Assembly: GCF_001499675.1 (NCBI RefSeq) | Contig: NZ_LN609302.1 | Location: 2,017,896 to 2,081,895, forward strand | Source of the DNA: Acetobacter ghanensis | Lineage (GTDB): Bacteria; Pseudomonadota; Alphaproteobacteria; Acetobacterales; Acetobacteraceae | Reading direction: 5' to 3' | Length of the DNA: 64,000 nt | Part shown: piece by piece, positions 46,745 through 56,594 of the stretch | How the letters are laid out: each line of letters begins with the position of its first letter | How positions within the stretch are numbered: the first letter of the stretch is position 1 | Program-made: the position numbers and the translations under genes | The notes under the pieces: model-generated | What the model was told of the DNA's origin: nothing | Database searches by the model: none | The model's input: only the letters and a program-made list of their open reading frames with translations

Positions 46745-48727
46745 TTGACAGCCAAGACAACCGCCCGCCCCCGCAAGACGACAACTCGCAGCCGGAAAAA
46801 GGCGGCGGTTCCCGCCAGTTCAGCCGTATTGGACGCACAGAGCGCAGAGGTGGAAGACACCGCGCCTCCTGCCGATGCAGATGCCCCGGTCGAGGCCAAG
46901 CCTGCTCCCAAAAAGCGCGCGCCCCGCCGCCGCTCCACTAAAGCCGATTCGGCTGTGGAACCTGTAGCGCCCCCCACTGCTGAAGAAGCCGTGGCCGAAG
47001 AAGCCGCTCCCCCCAAAAAAGCTGCCCCGAAAAAAACACGCGCTCCCTCCAGACGGCGCACAAAGGCTGAACCTGCTGTAGACGCTGCCCCTGCACCGGA
47101 AGCACAGGACGCATCCCCCGCAGAAAAACCTGATGCAGCACTTGTAGAGGTCACAGAACCCGCACCGGCCAAGACCGAGGCACCTGCAACACCTCCTGTG
47201 GAAGAAGAGCCGACCATCACCTTTGCGGATCTGGAGCTTTCCAAGCCCATTCTGCAAGCCATTGACGAGATGGGTTACAAGCACCCCACCCCCATTCAGG
47301 CACAGGCCATTCCTGCCGTGCTGATGGCGCGTGATGTGCTTGGCGTTGCCCAGACCGGAACCGGCAAAACTGCGTCCTTCACGCTGCCCATGCTGGAAAT
47401 CCTGAGCGATTCCCGCGCACGGGCCCGCATGCCGCGTTCGCTCATTCTGGAGCCCACGCGTGAGCTGGCTCTGCAGGTTGCCGAGAACTTTGTGCAGTAT
47501 GGCAAGCACCTCAAACTCAACCATGCCCTGCTCATCGGCGGCGAGAGCATGTCTGACCAGAAAGAAGTGCTCAACCGTGGCGTGGATGTGCTAATTGCAA
47601 CCCCCGGCCGGTTGCTTGACCTGTTTGAACGGGGTGGCCTGCTCCTGAATCACACCAAAATTCTGGTCATTGATGAAGCTGACCGGATGCTGGATATGGG
47701 CTTTATCCCTGACATTGAAAAAATTGTCAGTCTGCTTCCCCCGACCCGGCAGACTCTGTTCTTCTCCGCCACAATGGCTCCGCCCATCCGTAAGCTCGCG
47801 GATGCGTTCCTGCATTCCCCCAAGGAAATTACGGTTGCGCGCCAGTCCTCCGTGGCTTCCACCATTACAACCGGTCTGGTCATTGTTGATGAGTACAGCA
47901 AGCGCGAAACACTGCGCCTGCTCCTTAACGACCCCACACTGCAGAACGCCATTGTGTTCTGCAACCGCAAGCGCGATGTGGATGTTCTGACCAAGTCTTT
48001 GACCAAGCATGGTTTTTCCGTCGGCGCGCTGCACGGGGACCTGCCTCAGTCCGTGCGTTTTTCCACGCTGGAAAAATTCAAGAATGGTGACCTGAAGGTG
48101 CTGGTCTGCTCGGATGTGGCGGCACGCGGTATTGATATTGGCGGCCTGTCGCATGTGTTCAACTTCGATCTGCCGTTCCATGCGGAGGATTACGTTCACC
48201 GTATTGGCCGCACAGGGCGCGCAGGGCGCGAAGGTCATGCCTTCAGCATCGCAACGCCTTATGACAAGACGCTGGTTGAAGCCATTGAAAACCTGACTGG
48301 CAAACCCATTCCTCGCCTGTCCATTGATGGTGTGCAACAACTGGAATGGTCGGAAGAAAAACGCCCCCGCGGTGGCCAGTCCCGCACTGGACAGAACCGC
48401 AAAGACAAAGCGGCTCCACAGCGTGAACGCGAGCCTGCGCGTACAACGCGCGAAGCGCCACAGGAACGCGAAGCAACGCGTGAGCGGGAACCCCAGCGTG
48501 CACCCCAGCAGCAGCCCGCAACACGGGGTCAGAACCACAAGGGAGGCCGCAACCAGCGTGATGAAATTCCGCCCGCACCCGCTGGCGAATTTACAGGGTT
48601 TGGTGACCAGACACCTGCCTTCATGCTGCTGCCCCGCCGCAACTCATCGCGCCCGGCCACGCCGGGAACGCTCGAAAACACCGAAACAGCGCAGGATGTG
48701 GCTCACGTTTCTGACGTGGCATCCTGA
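46745..48727 (+). CDS. DEAD-box ATP-dependent RNA helicase
   Basis: This 660-residue helicase has a RecA-like core (about 159-525) with Q motif PTPIQAQAIP, Walker A AQTGTGKTASF, PTRELA, TPGR, DEAD, SAT and the final HRIGRTGRAG motif. Such enzymes unwind short RNA duplexes in ribosome assembly or mRNA decay. Residues 1-155 are a low-complexity basic Ala/Pro/Lys-rich tail containing two similar blocks (PKKRAPRRRSTKAD and PKKTRAPSRRRTKAE). The C-terminal 120 residues are also disordered and Arg/Gln-rich. The start is a TTG with a GAGAG site; no ATG exists in frame until the core, so the TTG is likely but not certain. Confidence 0.9.
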   Translation: MTAKTTARPRKTTTRSRKKAAVPASSAVLDAQSAEVEDTAPPADADAPVEAKPAPKKRAPRRRSTKADSAVEPVAPPTAEEAVAEEAAPPKKAAPKKTRAPSRRRTKAEPAVDAAPAPEAQDASPAEKPDAALVEVTEPAPAKTEAPATPPVEEEPTITFADLELSKPILQAIDEMGYKHPTPIQAQAIPAVLMARDVLGVAQTGTGKTASFTLPMLEILSDSRARARMPRSLILEPTRELALQVAENFVQYGKHLKLNHALLIGGESMSDQKEVLNRGVDVLIATPGRLLDLFERGGLLLNHTKILVIDEADRMLDMGFIPDIEKIVSLLPPTRQTLFFSATMAPPIRKLADAFLHSPKEITVARQSSVASTITTGLVIVDEYSKRETLRLLLNDPTLQNAIVFCNRKRDVDVLTKSLTKHGFSVGALHGDLPQSVRFSTLEKFKNGDLKVLVCSDVAARGIDIGGLSHVFNFDLPFHAEDYVHRIGRTGRAGREGHAFSIATPYDKTLVEAIENLTGKPIPRLSIDGVQQLEWSEEKRPRGGQSRTGQNRKDKAAPQREREPARTTREAPQEREATREREPQRAPQQQPATRGQNHKGGRNQRDEIPPAPAGEFTGFGDQTPAFMLLPRRNSSRPATPGTLENTETAQDVAHVSDVAS

Positions 48728-48741
48728 CCTAAGGAAAATTT

Positions 48742-50043
48742 GTGTCTGACATACTGGAAGTCACCATCTCCCACCTTGCGACTCAGGGAGATGGTGCCGC
48801 ACGCCTGCCTGACGGCCACACCGTATTTGTTGCAGACACACTCCCACAAGAGCGGGTTACTATCCGCCTGACATCCGGCGGACGCGGCCAACTGGTCGAC
48901 ATCCTGACCCCGTCTCCACACAGAACAACCCCGCCCTGCCCGTTGTTTGAGCGCTGTGGCGGCTGCACATTGCAGTATATGGACCTACCTGCCCTGCTTG
49001 AATGGAAGACGGGCCTTGTAGCCCATGCGCTGGAAAAAGCAGGGTTTGAGGTTCCCACCACAATCCAAAGCTATCAGGTCCCGCTCCATAGCCGCAGAAG
49101 AGCTGATCTGGCCGTACGCCGGACCGAGCAGGGCATTGTTATCGGCCTACATGCCAAAGGCAGTCAGGACGTAACAGACATGACAAGCTGTGCGGTGCTG
49201 CACCCAACTATTGTCGCCAGCCTGCCCGCTCTTCGGGCAACGCTACGCAGCCTGCGTGCTGTACACAAAGCTGCCGACCTGCACATCAACCTGCTGGATT
49301 CGGGGCTGGATATCCTGCTCAGCACCGATTCGCCGCTCATCGCTACAGACCGGCAACGCCTGACAGCTTTGGCAGAAGAGCTGGATATTCCCCGCATTAG
49401 CTGGCAACGGATGAAGACCACGGGTCAGTCGGAAACAGCCGTGCAGCGTGCCCCCGTCTTCCAGACGATTGCCGGGCACCAGCTTACACCGCCGCCGGGC
49501 GCTTTTTTACAGGCGACACCCCAAAGCGAATCCGCCATTCAGAACGCTGTTCTAGAGGCCCTGCCAGCACGTCTTGGCAAACGCGCAACCGTAATTGAGC
49601 TTTACGCAGGATGCGGTACGCTCAGCCTGCCCTTGGGCGAGCGTTGTCAGGTACAGGCTTACGAAGGGTACGAGCCGGCTCTGACCGCTCTTAAAAGTGT
49701 AGGCAAATCACGCATTACTTCCATCTGCCGAGACCTCAATCGCCAACCTGTCATGGGTAAGGACCTTGGTAAGGCAGAAGTTGTTGTGCTGGATCCACCC
49801 CACGCAGGGGCCAAGCTGCAAATGCGGCAGATTGCGCTGGGCAAGCCTGATTATGTTATTTACGTCAGCTGTAATCCGGTCGCCCTGAGTAACGATACAA
49901 GCCTACTGGCCTCTGCCGGATACAGACTGGAAACGGTTTCGGTCATTGACCAGTTTTTATGGTCAGCCGAAACCGAGGCAGTGTGCTGCTTTAAACGTGA
50001 AAGCTCTCGCCGCAGCCGCAACGCCCTTTCTCATTGGGGTTAA
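48742..50043 (+). CDS. Class I SAM-dependent RNA methyltransferase, TrmA/RlmD type
   Basis: This 433-residue enzyme methylates uridine C5 in rRNA or tRNA. It has an N-terminal TRAM-like region, an iron-sulfur cysteine cluster CPLFERCGGCTLQYM (about 66-80), a SAM-binding motif ELYAGCGTLSLPL (about 288-300) and the catalytic cysteine in YVSCNPVALSND (about 373-384). The GTG start has AAGGAAAAT upstream. The last 53 bases overlap the end of the convergent sufA gene, adding about ten Arg/Ser-rich residues beyond the normal family C-terminus. Which uridine is modified cannot be read from the sequence. Confidence 0.88.
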   Translation: MSDILEVTISHLATQGDGAARLPDGHTVFVADTLPQERVTIRLTSGGRGQLVDILTPSPHRTTPPCPLFERCGGCTLQYMDLPALLEWKTGLVAHALEKAGFEVPTTIQSYQVPLHSRRRADLAVRRTEQGIVIGLHAKGSQDVTDMTSCAVLHPTIVASLPALRATLRSLRAVHKAADLHINLLDSGLDILLSTDSPLIATDRQRLTALAEELDIPRISWQRMKTTGQSETAVQRAPVFQTIAGHQLTPPPGAFLQATPQSESAIQNAVLEALPARLGKRATVIELYAGCGTLSLPLGERCQVQAYEGYEPALTALKSVGKSRITSICRDLNRQPVMGKDLGKAEVVVLDPPHAGAKLQMRQIALGKPDYVIYVSCNPVALSNDTSLLASAGYRLETVSVIDQFLWSAETEAVCCFKRESSRRSRNALSHWG

Positions 50044-50359
50044 TGAACACAAACCCCTCTTCCAGATCGCTCTCCCGGTAGTCCATTTCTGAACCGATGA
50101 GGAAGAGGGTGGCCTTACGGTCCACCAGCAGGGTGAGGCCCTGATCTTTTACAACCTCGTCCCCTTCCCCCGGCTGGGCCACAAACGCCATATCGTAGGC
50201 TTTGCCGGAGCACCCTTTGGTGGACACAGAAACACGCAGCAACTCACCTGCATGAGCCGTGGCATACAGATGCCGCAGGCGTGTTGCCGCAGCCTCTGTC
50301 AGACGCATAAGGGGTGGCAGTTCCCTTTTGGTCGATGAAATGGTCGCACTTTGTGACAT
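49991..50359 (-). CDS. sufA: SufA-type iron-sulfur carrier (HesB/IscA family)
   Basis: This 122-residue A-type carrier receives Fe-S clusters from the SUF scaffold and passes them to apoproteins. The three cysteines are in STKGCSGKAYDM and the C-terminal GRCGCGESFHV. It is the last gene of the suf operon, 18 bases after sufT, and its 3' end overlaps the convergent RNA methyltransferase by 53 bases. Confidence 0.9.
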   Translation of the reverse strand: MSQSATISSTKRELPPLMRLTEAAATRLRHLYATAHAGELLRVSVSTKGCSGKAYDMAFVAQPGEGDEVVKDQGLTLLVDRKATLFLIGSEMDYRESDLEEGFVFINPNEKGRCGCGESFHV

Positions 50360-50377
50360 GTCACTTCATCCTTTCCG

Positions 50378-50878
50378 TCAGAACATATTCAGAGCAAGGC
50401 GGGCCTCATCGCTCATACGCGACATGTCCCACGGTGGATCCCACACCACTTCCACTTCGGCCGATTTGACGCCGGGCACTTTTTCCACCGCGTCCTTAAC
50501 CTGAATGGGAAGTTCCTGCGCACTGGGACAATTGGGGGCGGTCAGCGTCATTTCAATCCGCACGCGCCCGTCATCATACAGGTCGATGGCGTAAATCAGC
50601 CCCAGTTCGTAAATATTGACCGGAATTTCCGGGTCATGCACGGTTGCTATGGCCTCGATCACGGCATCTTCCGATGCAGGACCGGCGACCTTGCTCTCCG
50701 CCTCTCCGGTGCTGGGCTGGGCAGCATCGTCACCTTCTGGCGTCCACCCTTCCACCTTGGCAGCGGATGGTGCTTCCGTCTGGTCATGCCCTGCGTGCAG
50801 AACATTCTCAACCGGCAGGCTCTGCGCCTGTGATGATGCCTCTTTTTGCACCTGAACGCCTTCTTCAACCATCGACAT
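50378..50878 (-). CDS. sufT: SUF-associated MIP18/DUF59 protein SufT
   Basis: This protein of about 166 residues has an N-terminal variable, Ala/Glu-rich half and a C-terminal DUF59 (MIP18) domain with VIEAIATVHDPEIPVNIYEL and TAPNCPSAQELP (conserved cysteine). SufT helps mature Fe-S proteins, especially under high Fe-S demand. I start at ATG 50878 (a second ATG lies at 50872), which overlaps the end of sufU by 14 bases; a longer open frame runs inside sufU. Confidence 0.85.
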   Translation of the reverse strand: MSMVEEGVQVQKEASSQAQSLPVENVLHAGHDQTEAPSAAKVEGWTPEGDDAAQPSTGEAESKVAGPASEDAVIEAIATVHDPEIPVNIYELGLIYAIDLYDDGRVRIEMTLTAPNCPSAQELPIQVKDAVEKVPGVKSAEVEVVWDPPWDMSRMSDEARLALNMF

Positions 50879-51323
50879 GAGAAAAAGCCTCCTCCAGCGC
50901 AACCCAAGGCAGTTCTGCGCAGCGTATTCGTGCTTTGTGGGACCGTAGAGGCGCAAAAACCTCCAGAGGCCCCAAGGAAACAAGGTTATCTTCCGCACCA
51001 GCAGAAGACGGCGCACCTACCAGCAAAGCCTTAAACCGGTCGGACACCTGACGGGCCTGTGCAACAGTACTCCCCCGCAACCGTTCCGCCATAAGGTCCG
51101 CCGCAGCAGAACAGATGGCGCAACCACGGGTCTGATGCCTGATCTCCTGAATATGGTGCCCGTCCAGAGCAATATCCAGATGCGTTTTGTCCCCACAGAG
51201 TGGGTTACGACCATCCCCCTGCACATCCGGCGCATCCAGCCGTCCGGCGTGGCGTGGTGTGCGGGCACGGTCCACTATATGCCGGTCATACAGGGCATCA
51301 CGCTCGGCTGCGGTGGTGTTCAC
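50865..51323 (-). CDS. sufU: SufU-type sulfur transfer / scaffold protein
   Basis: This 152-residue protein has the IscU-like fold of SufU, with three cysteines: NPLCGDKTHLD (about 41-51), GCAICSAAADLM (about 67-78) and RIRCAELPW (about 132-140). SufU accepts persulfide sulfur from SufS, often with zinc. It overlaps sufS by four bases. No sufE is present in the cluster, which fits the use of SufU in its place. Confidence 0.9.
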   Translation of the reverse strand: MNTTAAERDALYDRHIVDRARTPRHAGRLDAPDVQGDGRNPLCGDKTHLDIALDGHHIQEIRHQTRGCAICSAAADLMAERLRGSTVAQARQVSDRFKALLVGAPSSAGAEDNLVSLGPLEVFAPLRSHKARIRCAELPWVALEEAFSHVDG

Positions 51324-52567
51324 ACAAAAAAGTCCCTGATGCGCACCAACGTATCGGCCAGCACGTCAATTTCTTCTTTCTGGGTGTAAATACCAAAGCT
51401 GGCCCGTGCCGTGGCGGTCAGGCCCAAACGACGCATAAGGGGTTCGGCACAGTGGTGTCCGGCCCTTATGGCAATACCGTTGCGGTCCAACAGTGTTGCA
51501 ATATCGTGCGGGTGCACATCGGCCATAGTGAAGGACACAACCCCACCCCGTACGCGCGGACTGCCGACAATGCTCAGCCCCGGCACTTCGGCAAGCCGCT
51601 GGAGCGCATGGGCCGTCAGCTCAGCTTCGTGCGCGGCAATGGCCTCAAACCCAATTTTGCTCACCCATTCTATGGCAGCACCCAGACCAATGGTTTCCAC
51701 AATGGCCGGTGTTCCCGCCTCAAACTTGTGGGGCACATTGGCCCATGTGGAGCGCTCGAACGTTACGGTGGAGATCATATCCCCGCCGCCCAAAAAAGGA
51801 GGCATCTGCTCCAGCAGGTCCCGGCGAGCCCACAGCACGCCAATACCCGTGGGGCCATACAGTTTGTGCCCGGTAAAGGTGTAAAAATCCGCCCCCAGCG
51901 CCTGCACGTCCGTTTTGTGATGCACAACGGACTGGCTGCCATCAAACAACACCTGCGCACCAGCGGCATGGGCCAGATCTGCTATCTGCTTTGCTGGCGT
52001 TATGGTGCCCAGCACGTTGGACATGTGTGTAATGGCCACAAGGCCAACTTTACCGTCTGCCAGCAGAGCCTTGTACGCGTCCATGTCCAGATCGCCTGCA
52101 TCGGTAATCGGGGCCACACGCAGCTCAATGCCAGCACGGTCACGCAGCATCTGCCACGGCACGAGGTTAGCGTGATGCTCCATCTGGGAGATCAGCACAG
52201 CCTGACCGGGCTTAAGCAATGCACCAAAGGAATGGGCCACCAGATTGATGGCTTCCGTGCTGTTGCGGGTAAACACAATTTCCTCGCGCGAGGGCGCGTT
52301 GAGGAAATCAGCTACCAGATCACGCACACCTTCATACGCCTCGGTCGTGCGTTCACTCATCCAGTGCAGACCGCGATGAATATTGGCATACTGGTGGCGC
52401 ATGGTGTTGGCCATGCAGTCGATCACCGCATTGGGCTTCTGGGCCGATGCGGCGCTATCCAGAAAAACCAATGGGCGGTCATGCACCTTTTCCCCCAGAA
52501 TGGGGAACTGCTGCCTAATGGCCTGCACATCCAGTTGTGGCGCGGTATGGGTTGTTGATGAGGTCAT
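51320..52567 (-). CDS. sufS: Cysteine desulfurase SufS
   Basis: This 415-residue PLP enzyme of group II cysteine desulfurases releases sulfur from cysteine as a persulfide for Fe-S cluster building. The PLP lysine is in FTGHKLYGPTG (about 230-240) and the catalytic cysteine in RAGHHCAEPLM (about 366-376). It overlaps sufD and sufU by four bases each, showing tight operon coupling. Confidence 0.95.
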   Translation of the reverse strand: MTSSTTHTAPQLDVQAIRQQFPILGEKVHDRPLVFLDSAASAQKPNAVIDCMANTMRHQYANIHRGLHWMSERTTEAYEGVRDLVADFLNAPSREEIVFTRNSTEAINLVAHSFGALLKPGQAVLISQMEHHANLVPWQMLRDRAGIELRVAPITDAGDLDMDAYKALLADGKVGLVAITHMSNVLGTITPAKQIADLAHAAGAQVLFDGSQSVVHHKTDVQALGADFYTFTGHKLYGPTGIGVLWARRDLLEQMPPFLGGGDMISTVTFERSTWANVPHKFEAGTPAIVETIGLGAAIEWVSKIGFEAIAAHEAELTAHALQRLAEVPGLSIVGSPRVRGGVVSFTMADVHPHDIATLLDRNGIAIRAGHHCAEPLMRRLGLTATARASFGIYTQKEEIDVLADTLVRIRDFFV

Positions 52568-53844
52568 GCCACCTCTCCCTTATGCGCAAAGCGGGCCGCC
52601 ATAACAGAACGGCAGAAAGTCTGGGCCGTTGCATCCACCACAAGAGCGATGGCCTCATCCAAAAACGCATCGATCAGAATCTGACGGGCTTCCTGCTCGG
52701 GTATGCCTCGGCTGCGCAGATAAAACAGTTGGTCATCATCCAGTGCGCCAACGGTCGCACCATGGCTGCACCGCACGTCATCCGCATAAATTTCCAGCTC
52801 CGGCTTGGCGTCAATCTCCGCATCGGGAGACAGCAGCAAAGCCTGATTCATCTGGTAGCCATCGGTTTTCTGGGCGATCTGCTCAACCAGCACTTTGCCC
52901 TGAAAAACACCGCGCGCGTGGCCATCCAGCACGTTGCGCACGGTCTGGCGGGATGTGCAGTCGGATGCCGCATGGGTAATGACGCTGGTAACATCCCCAA
53001 CCTGATGCCCAGCCAACCGCTGCGCACCATTAACGTGGACAACAGCACGGGGGGCACTCAGACGGGCATGAACCTCGTGCCGCACAAGCTGGCCACCCAG
53101 CCCCAGCACAAAGCTGTCATACACACTCTGGTGGCCAACATGCGCATACAGGGTGCCAAGGCTGATGGCCTGCGCGCCCTCCGTCTGCAATGTTACGTGT
53201 TCCAGCGTTGCGTCATCTTCCACCCGAATATCCATAACGGGATTATGAAGATACGCCCCCTGCCCGGCCTGCACACAGATCAGCCGCAGCTTTGCATTCT
53301 TTTCCACGGCAATCGTGTGTCTGGGATGAAAGGATACAGGCTCCTCCCCCGCCACACCGAGGGAAATAAGCATGACATGCCCTGCATCCACCCCGGCTGG
53401 CACGCGCAACACCGCACCGTCTTCCGCCAGTGCCGTATTCAGGGCCACCAGCGGGTCCCGGTCAGGAGCCGCCTGCAAACCGAACTGCGGTGTCTGGGCA
53501 AAAAAGGACAGGTCAACCTCATCCGGCAAAGCGCTGAACGCGGGCGCATGACGGCCGTTGACAAACACAATACGGGGCAGCGCTGCCATGGCCGGATGTG
53601 CCTGCAAGACGCCATCCAGCAGAGCACGAACCGCATTATCATCCACCTGCGCAGGCGGCGCTCCATAGTCCCGTTTACCCAGCGCGCGCAGAGCCGTGTA
53701 CTTCCACGCCTCCGTCTTACGGTCGGGCAGACCTGTTCTGGCCAGAGCACCAACGGCGGATTGCCGCTCTGCTCCGGTAAGAGTGTTCAGCCTGTTGGCA
53801 AACAGCGCTAACGGGCCGGACATATCTTTGCTGAGTGCGTTCAC
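52564..53844 (-). CDS. sufD: Fe-S cluster assembly protein SufD
   Basis: This 426-residue beta-helical protein pairs with SufB in the SufBC2D scaffold. The family segment CSHGATVGALDDDQLFYLRSRG near the C-terminus is shown in part by SHGATVGALDDDQLFYL (about 363-379). SufD has the less conserved N-terminus expected. It overlaps sufC and sufS by four bases. Confidence 0.93.
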   Translation of the reverse strand: MNALSKDMSGPLALFANRLNTLTGAERQSAVGALARTGLPDRKTEAWKYTALRALGKRDYGAPPAQVDDNAVRALLDGVLQAHPAMAALPRIVFVNGRHAPAFSALPDEVDLSFFAQTPQFGLQAAPDRDPLVALNTALAEDGAVLRVPAGVDAGHVMLISLGVAGEEPVSFHPRHTIAVEKNAKLRLICVQAGQGAYLHNPVMDIRVEDDATLEHVTLQTEGAQAISLGTLYAHVGHQSVYDSFVLGLGGQLVRHEVHARLSAPRAVVHVNGAQRLAGHQVGDVTSVITHAASDCTSRQTVRNVLDGHARGVFQGKVLVEQIAQKTDGYQMNQALLLSPDAEIDAKPELEIYADDVRCSHGATVGALDDDQLFYLRSRGIPEQEARQILIDAFLDEAIALVVDATAQTFCRSVMAARFAHKGEVA

Positions 53845-54611
53845 GCCACCTCCGCCAGAAACTTGGTGTAACCTTCCTGATCAATCTGGCGGGCCAGTTC
53901 CGGCCCACCGGACAGGATGATCCGCCCACGCGCCATAACGTGAATACGGTCTGGCACCAGATAATCCAGCAGCTTCTGATGATGCGTGATCACCAGCGCC
54001 GAGAAGGTAGGAGCGCGCAGTCGGTTCACGCCTTCTGCCACAATGCGCAGGGCGTCCACGTCCAACCCACTGTCCGTTTCGTCCAGAATGGCGAAGGTCG
54101 GCTGGAGCAGGGTCATCTGCAACACTTCGTTGCGTTTTTTCTCACCGCCCGAAAAGCCGACATTCACATTGCGCTTGAGCATGTCCGGCGCCATGGAGAG
54201 GGACTTGGCTGCCTCGCGCGCCATTTTCAGGAACGCCACGGCGTCCAGTTCGTCCTGCCCGCGGGCGCGCCGCACGGCATTAACCGCGGTGCGCAGGAAG
54301 TTGGCGTTATTGACGCCCGGCAGTTCGATAGGAGACTGAAACGCCAGAAACAGGCCAGCAGCCGCACGTTCCTCCGGCTCCATGGCCAGCAGGTCCTGCC
54401 CGTGGAAGCTTGCCGTCCCCGCCGTAACCTCGTAGTCCTCGCGCCCGGCCAGAACATAGGACAGCGTGGATTTACCAGAGCCGTTAGGCCCCATGATGAC
54501 ATGCACTTCACCCGGCGGAATGCTCAGATCCACGCCACGCAGAATCTGCTTTTCCTGTCCGTCTGCGTCAATCTGCGCGCACAGGCCGGAAATTTCCAAA
54601 AACTGGCTCAT
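53841..54611 (-). CDS. sufC: Fe-S cluster assembly ATPase SufC
   Basis: This 256-residue ABC-type ATPase drives conformational change in the SufBCD scaffold. Walker A is GPNGSGKSTLSY (about 42-53), the signature region is GFSGGEKKRNEVLQM and Walker B is FAILDETDSGLD. I start at ATG 54611, 13 bases after the sufB stop; the longer frame runs into sufB. Confidence 0.95.
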   Translation of the reverse strand: MSQFLEISGLCAQIDADGQEKQILRGVDLSIPPGEVHVIMGPNGSGKSTLSYVLAGREDYEVTAGTASFHGQDLLAMEPEERAAAGLFLAFQSPIELPGVNNANFLRTAVNAVRRARGQDELDAVAFLKMAREAAKSLSMAPDMLKRNVNVGFSGGEKKRNEVLQMTLLQPTFAILDETDSGLDVDALRIVAEGVNRLRAPTFSALVITHHQKLLDYLVPDRIHVMARGRIILSGGPELARQIDQEGYTKFLAEVA

Positions 54612-54624
54612 ACTCTGCTCTCCT

Positions 54625-56109
54625 TTAACCCACGCTGCCTTCAAGGCTGATCTGCAACAGTTTTTGCGCTTCCACGGCAAACTCCATGGGCAGTTCCTTC
54701 AGAACATCCCGGCAAAAACCGTTCACAATCAGGCCGACGGCGTCTTCCTCAGACAGGCCACGCTGGCGGCAGTAAAACAGTTGGTCTTCTGAAATTTTGG
54801 ATGTTGTTGCTTCGTGCTCAATGCGCGCGTTCATGTTGCGGCTTTCAATGTAAGGCACGGTATGTGCCCCACACTGGTCGCCAATAAGCAGGCTGTCGCA
54901 CTGGGTGAAATTGCGTGCACCAGATGCTTTGGGCTGCACCCGCACCAATCCACGATACGTGCTGTCTGACTGGCCCGCACTAATGGTCTTGGCAATAATG
55001 GTGGAGCGCGTATTGCGGCCCAGATGGATCATTTTGGTGCCGGTATCGGCCTGCTGGTGGTTATTGGTCACCGCAACGGAATAGAATTCCCCAACAGAGC
55101 CCTCGCCCTGCAGAATGCAGGAAGGATACTTCCACGTAATGGCGGACCCGGTTTCCACCTGCGTCCAGGATATTTTGGAGCGGGCACCACGGCATGCGCC
55201 GCGCTTGGTCACAAAATTATAAATCCCGCCACGCCCATTCTCATCACCGGGGTACCAGTTCTGCACCGTGGAGTATTTGATGGAGGCATCATCCATGGCC
55301 ACCAGTTCCACCACTGCGGCATGGAGCTGATTCTCGTCCCGCATGGGGGCCGTGCAGCCCTCCAGATAGGAGACGGACGCGCCTTCCTCCGCCACAATCA
55401 ATGTGCGTTCAAACTGCCCGGTATTTTTGGCATTGATGCGGAAATAGGTGGACAGCTCCATGGGGCAGCGTACCCCCTTGGGCACGTACACGAACGAACC
55501 ATCCGTAAACACGGCAGAATTGAGGGCGGAGAAGAAATTATCACCCGCAGGCACAACCGTACCAAGGTACTGCCGCACGAGGTCTGGATGTTCCTTAACC
55601 GCCTCGGAGATCGGGCAAAAAATCACCCCCGCCTCTTCCAGCGTTTTGCGGAAGGTGGTGGCAACGGACACGCTATCAAACACGGCATCCACGGCAACTG
55701 GCGCGCGCTCGCCCTCGGGCACTTCCACACCGGCCAGCAAAGCCTGCTCATGCAGGGGGATACCCAATTTTTCGTAAGTCCGCAGCAGTTCTGGGTCTAC
55801 TTCGTCCAAAGACTTGGGGCCGGGCTTCTTGCGCGGTGCTGCGTAGTAATGCGCGTCCTGATAGTCGATCGGTGGGTAGGCGACCTTGGCCCATTTGGGC
55901 TCCTGCATGGCCTGCCACGTTTTATAGGCAGCCAAACGCCATTCCAGCATCCATTCTGGCTCTTCCTTACGGCTGGAAATCAGACGGATAATGTCTTCAT
56001 TCAGCCCTTTGGGAGCCATATCCATTTCAATATCGGTCTCAAAGCCCCATTTGTACGTGGACTGGCCCAGCTTTTCGACTGCTTCACGCGTTTGTGTGAC
56101 TGCTGGCAT
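54625..56109 (-). CDS. sufB: Fe-S cluster assembly protein SufB
   Basis: This 494-residue core scaffold protein assembles nascent Fe-S clusters with SufC and SufD. Typical parts are [18 protein letters not shown] near the start, the long parallel beta helix in the middle with [20 protein letters not shown], and the C-terminal [19 protein letters not shown], which supplies the conserved acidic and histidine residues. It follows the Rrf2 regulator by three bases. Confidence 0.96.
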   Translation of the reverse strand: MPAVTQTREAVEKLGQSTYKWGFETDIEMDMAPKGLNEDIIRLISSRKEEPEWMLEWRLAAYKTWQAMQEPKWAKVAYPPIDYQDAHYYAAPRKKPGPKSLDEVDPELLRTYEKLGIPLHEQALLAGVEVPEGERAPVAVDAVFDSVSVATTFRKTLEEAGVIFCPISEAVKEHPDLVRQYLGTVVPAGDNFFSALNSAVFTDGSFVYVPKGVRCPMELSTYFRINAKNTGQFERTLIVAEEGASVSYLEGCTAPMRDENQLHAAVVELVAMDDASIKYSTVQNWYPGDENGRGGIYNFVTKRGACRGARSKISWTQVETGSAITWKYPSCILQGEGSVGEFYSVAVTNNHQQADTGTKMIHLGRNTRSTIIAKTISAGQSDSTYRGLVRVQPKASGARNFTQCDSLLIGDQCGAHTVPYIESRNMNARIEHEATTSKISEDQLFYCRQRGLSEEDAVGLIVNGFCRDVLKELPMEFAVEAQKLLQISLEGSVG

Positions 56110-56112
56110 TGT

Positions 56113-56577
56113 TCAGGCCCCTTCCCGCATTGTCTGGGTGGCATTGAGCTTATTGATCTGGGAGAGAACCGTGGAGCACGCCTCTTTTGGGCGCATACTC
56201 TCGAGCGAGATCCCTTCCAGCGTCGTCTGTATTGCCGTGTTGATAACATCCCAGCTACCGCACAGCCCGCAGGATAGCCCGGTATCGCACTCGCGCCCAC
56301 CAACGCAGGCGGTCAGGGCAATCTGCCCATCCACTGCGGCAATCACACTGGCAACAGACATATCCGCCAAAGGCCGGGCCAGACGATAACCACCTTTTGC
56401 GCCACGCTGGGACAACACAAAACCATGCCCGGACAGAACCTTGAGCACCTTGGCAACCGTAGGTTCAGGCACACCGGTAATGGCAGCAAGAGCAGGAGAC
56501 GTTACAACGCCTTCCTGTTCTCCCAGTTTCACAAGTATGACGATCGCATAGTCCGCCAGACGGGAAAGTTTCAGCAT
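56113..56577 (-). CDS. Rrf2-family Fe-S regulator (SufR/IscR type)
   Basis: This 154-residue regulator has an N-terminal winged helix (SRLADYAIVILVKLG and ITGVPEPTVAKVLKVL) and a cluster-binding loop with three cysteines, CVGGRECDTGLSCGLCG (about 91-107), like IscR. It probably senses Fe-S status and controls the suf operon, of which it is the first gene. A short inverted repeat beside a -10-like element upstream (56595-56613) is a candidate operator. Names in use include sufR, iscR and others, so I leave the symbol open. Confidence 0.9.
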   Translation of the reverse strand: MLKLSRLADYAIVILVKLGEQEGVVTSPALAAITGVPEPTVAKVLKVLSGHGFVLSQRGAKGGYRLARPLADMSVASVIAAVDGQIALTACVGGRECDTGLSCGLCGSWDVINTAIQTTLEGISLESMRPKEACSTVLSQINKLNATQTMREGA

Positions 56578-56594
56578 AATCCGGCTTTCACCTA

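Noticed and set aside
46567..47524. Ser/Gly/Ala-rich open frames on the minus strand opposite the helicase tail
   Set aside because: They mirror the low-complexity Ala/Pro/Lys codons of the helicase and have no family features.
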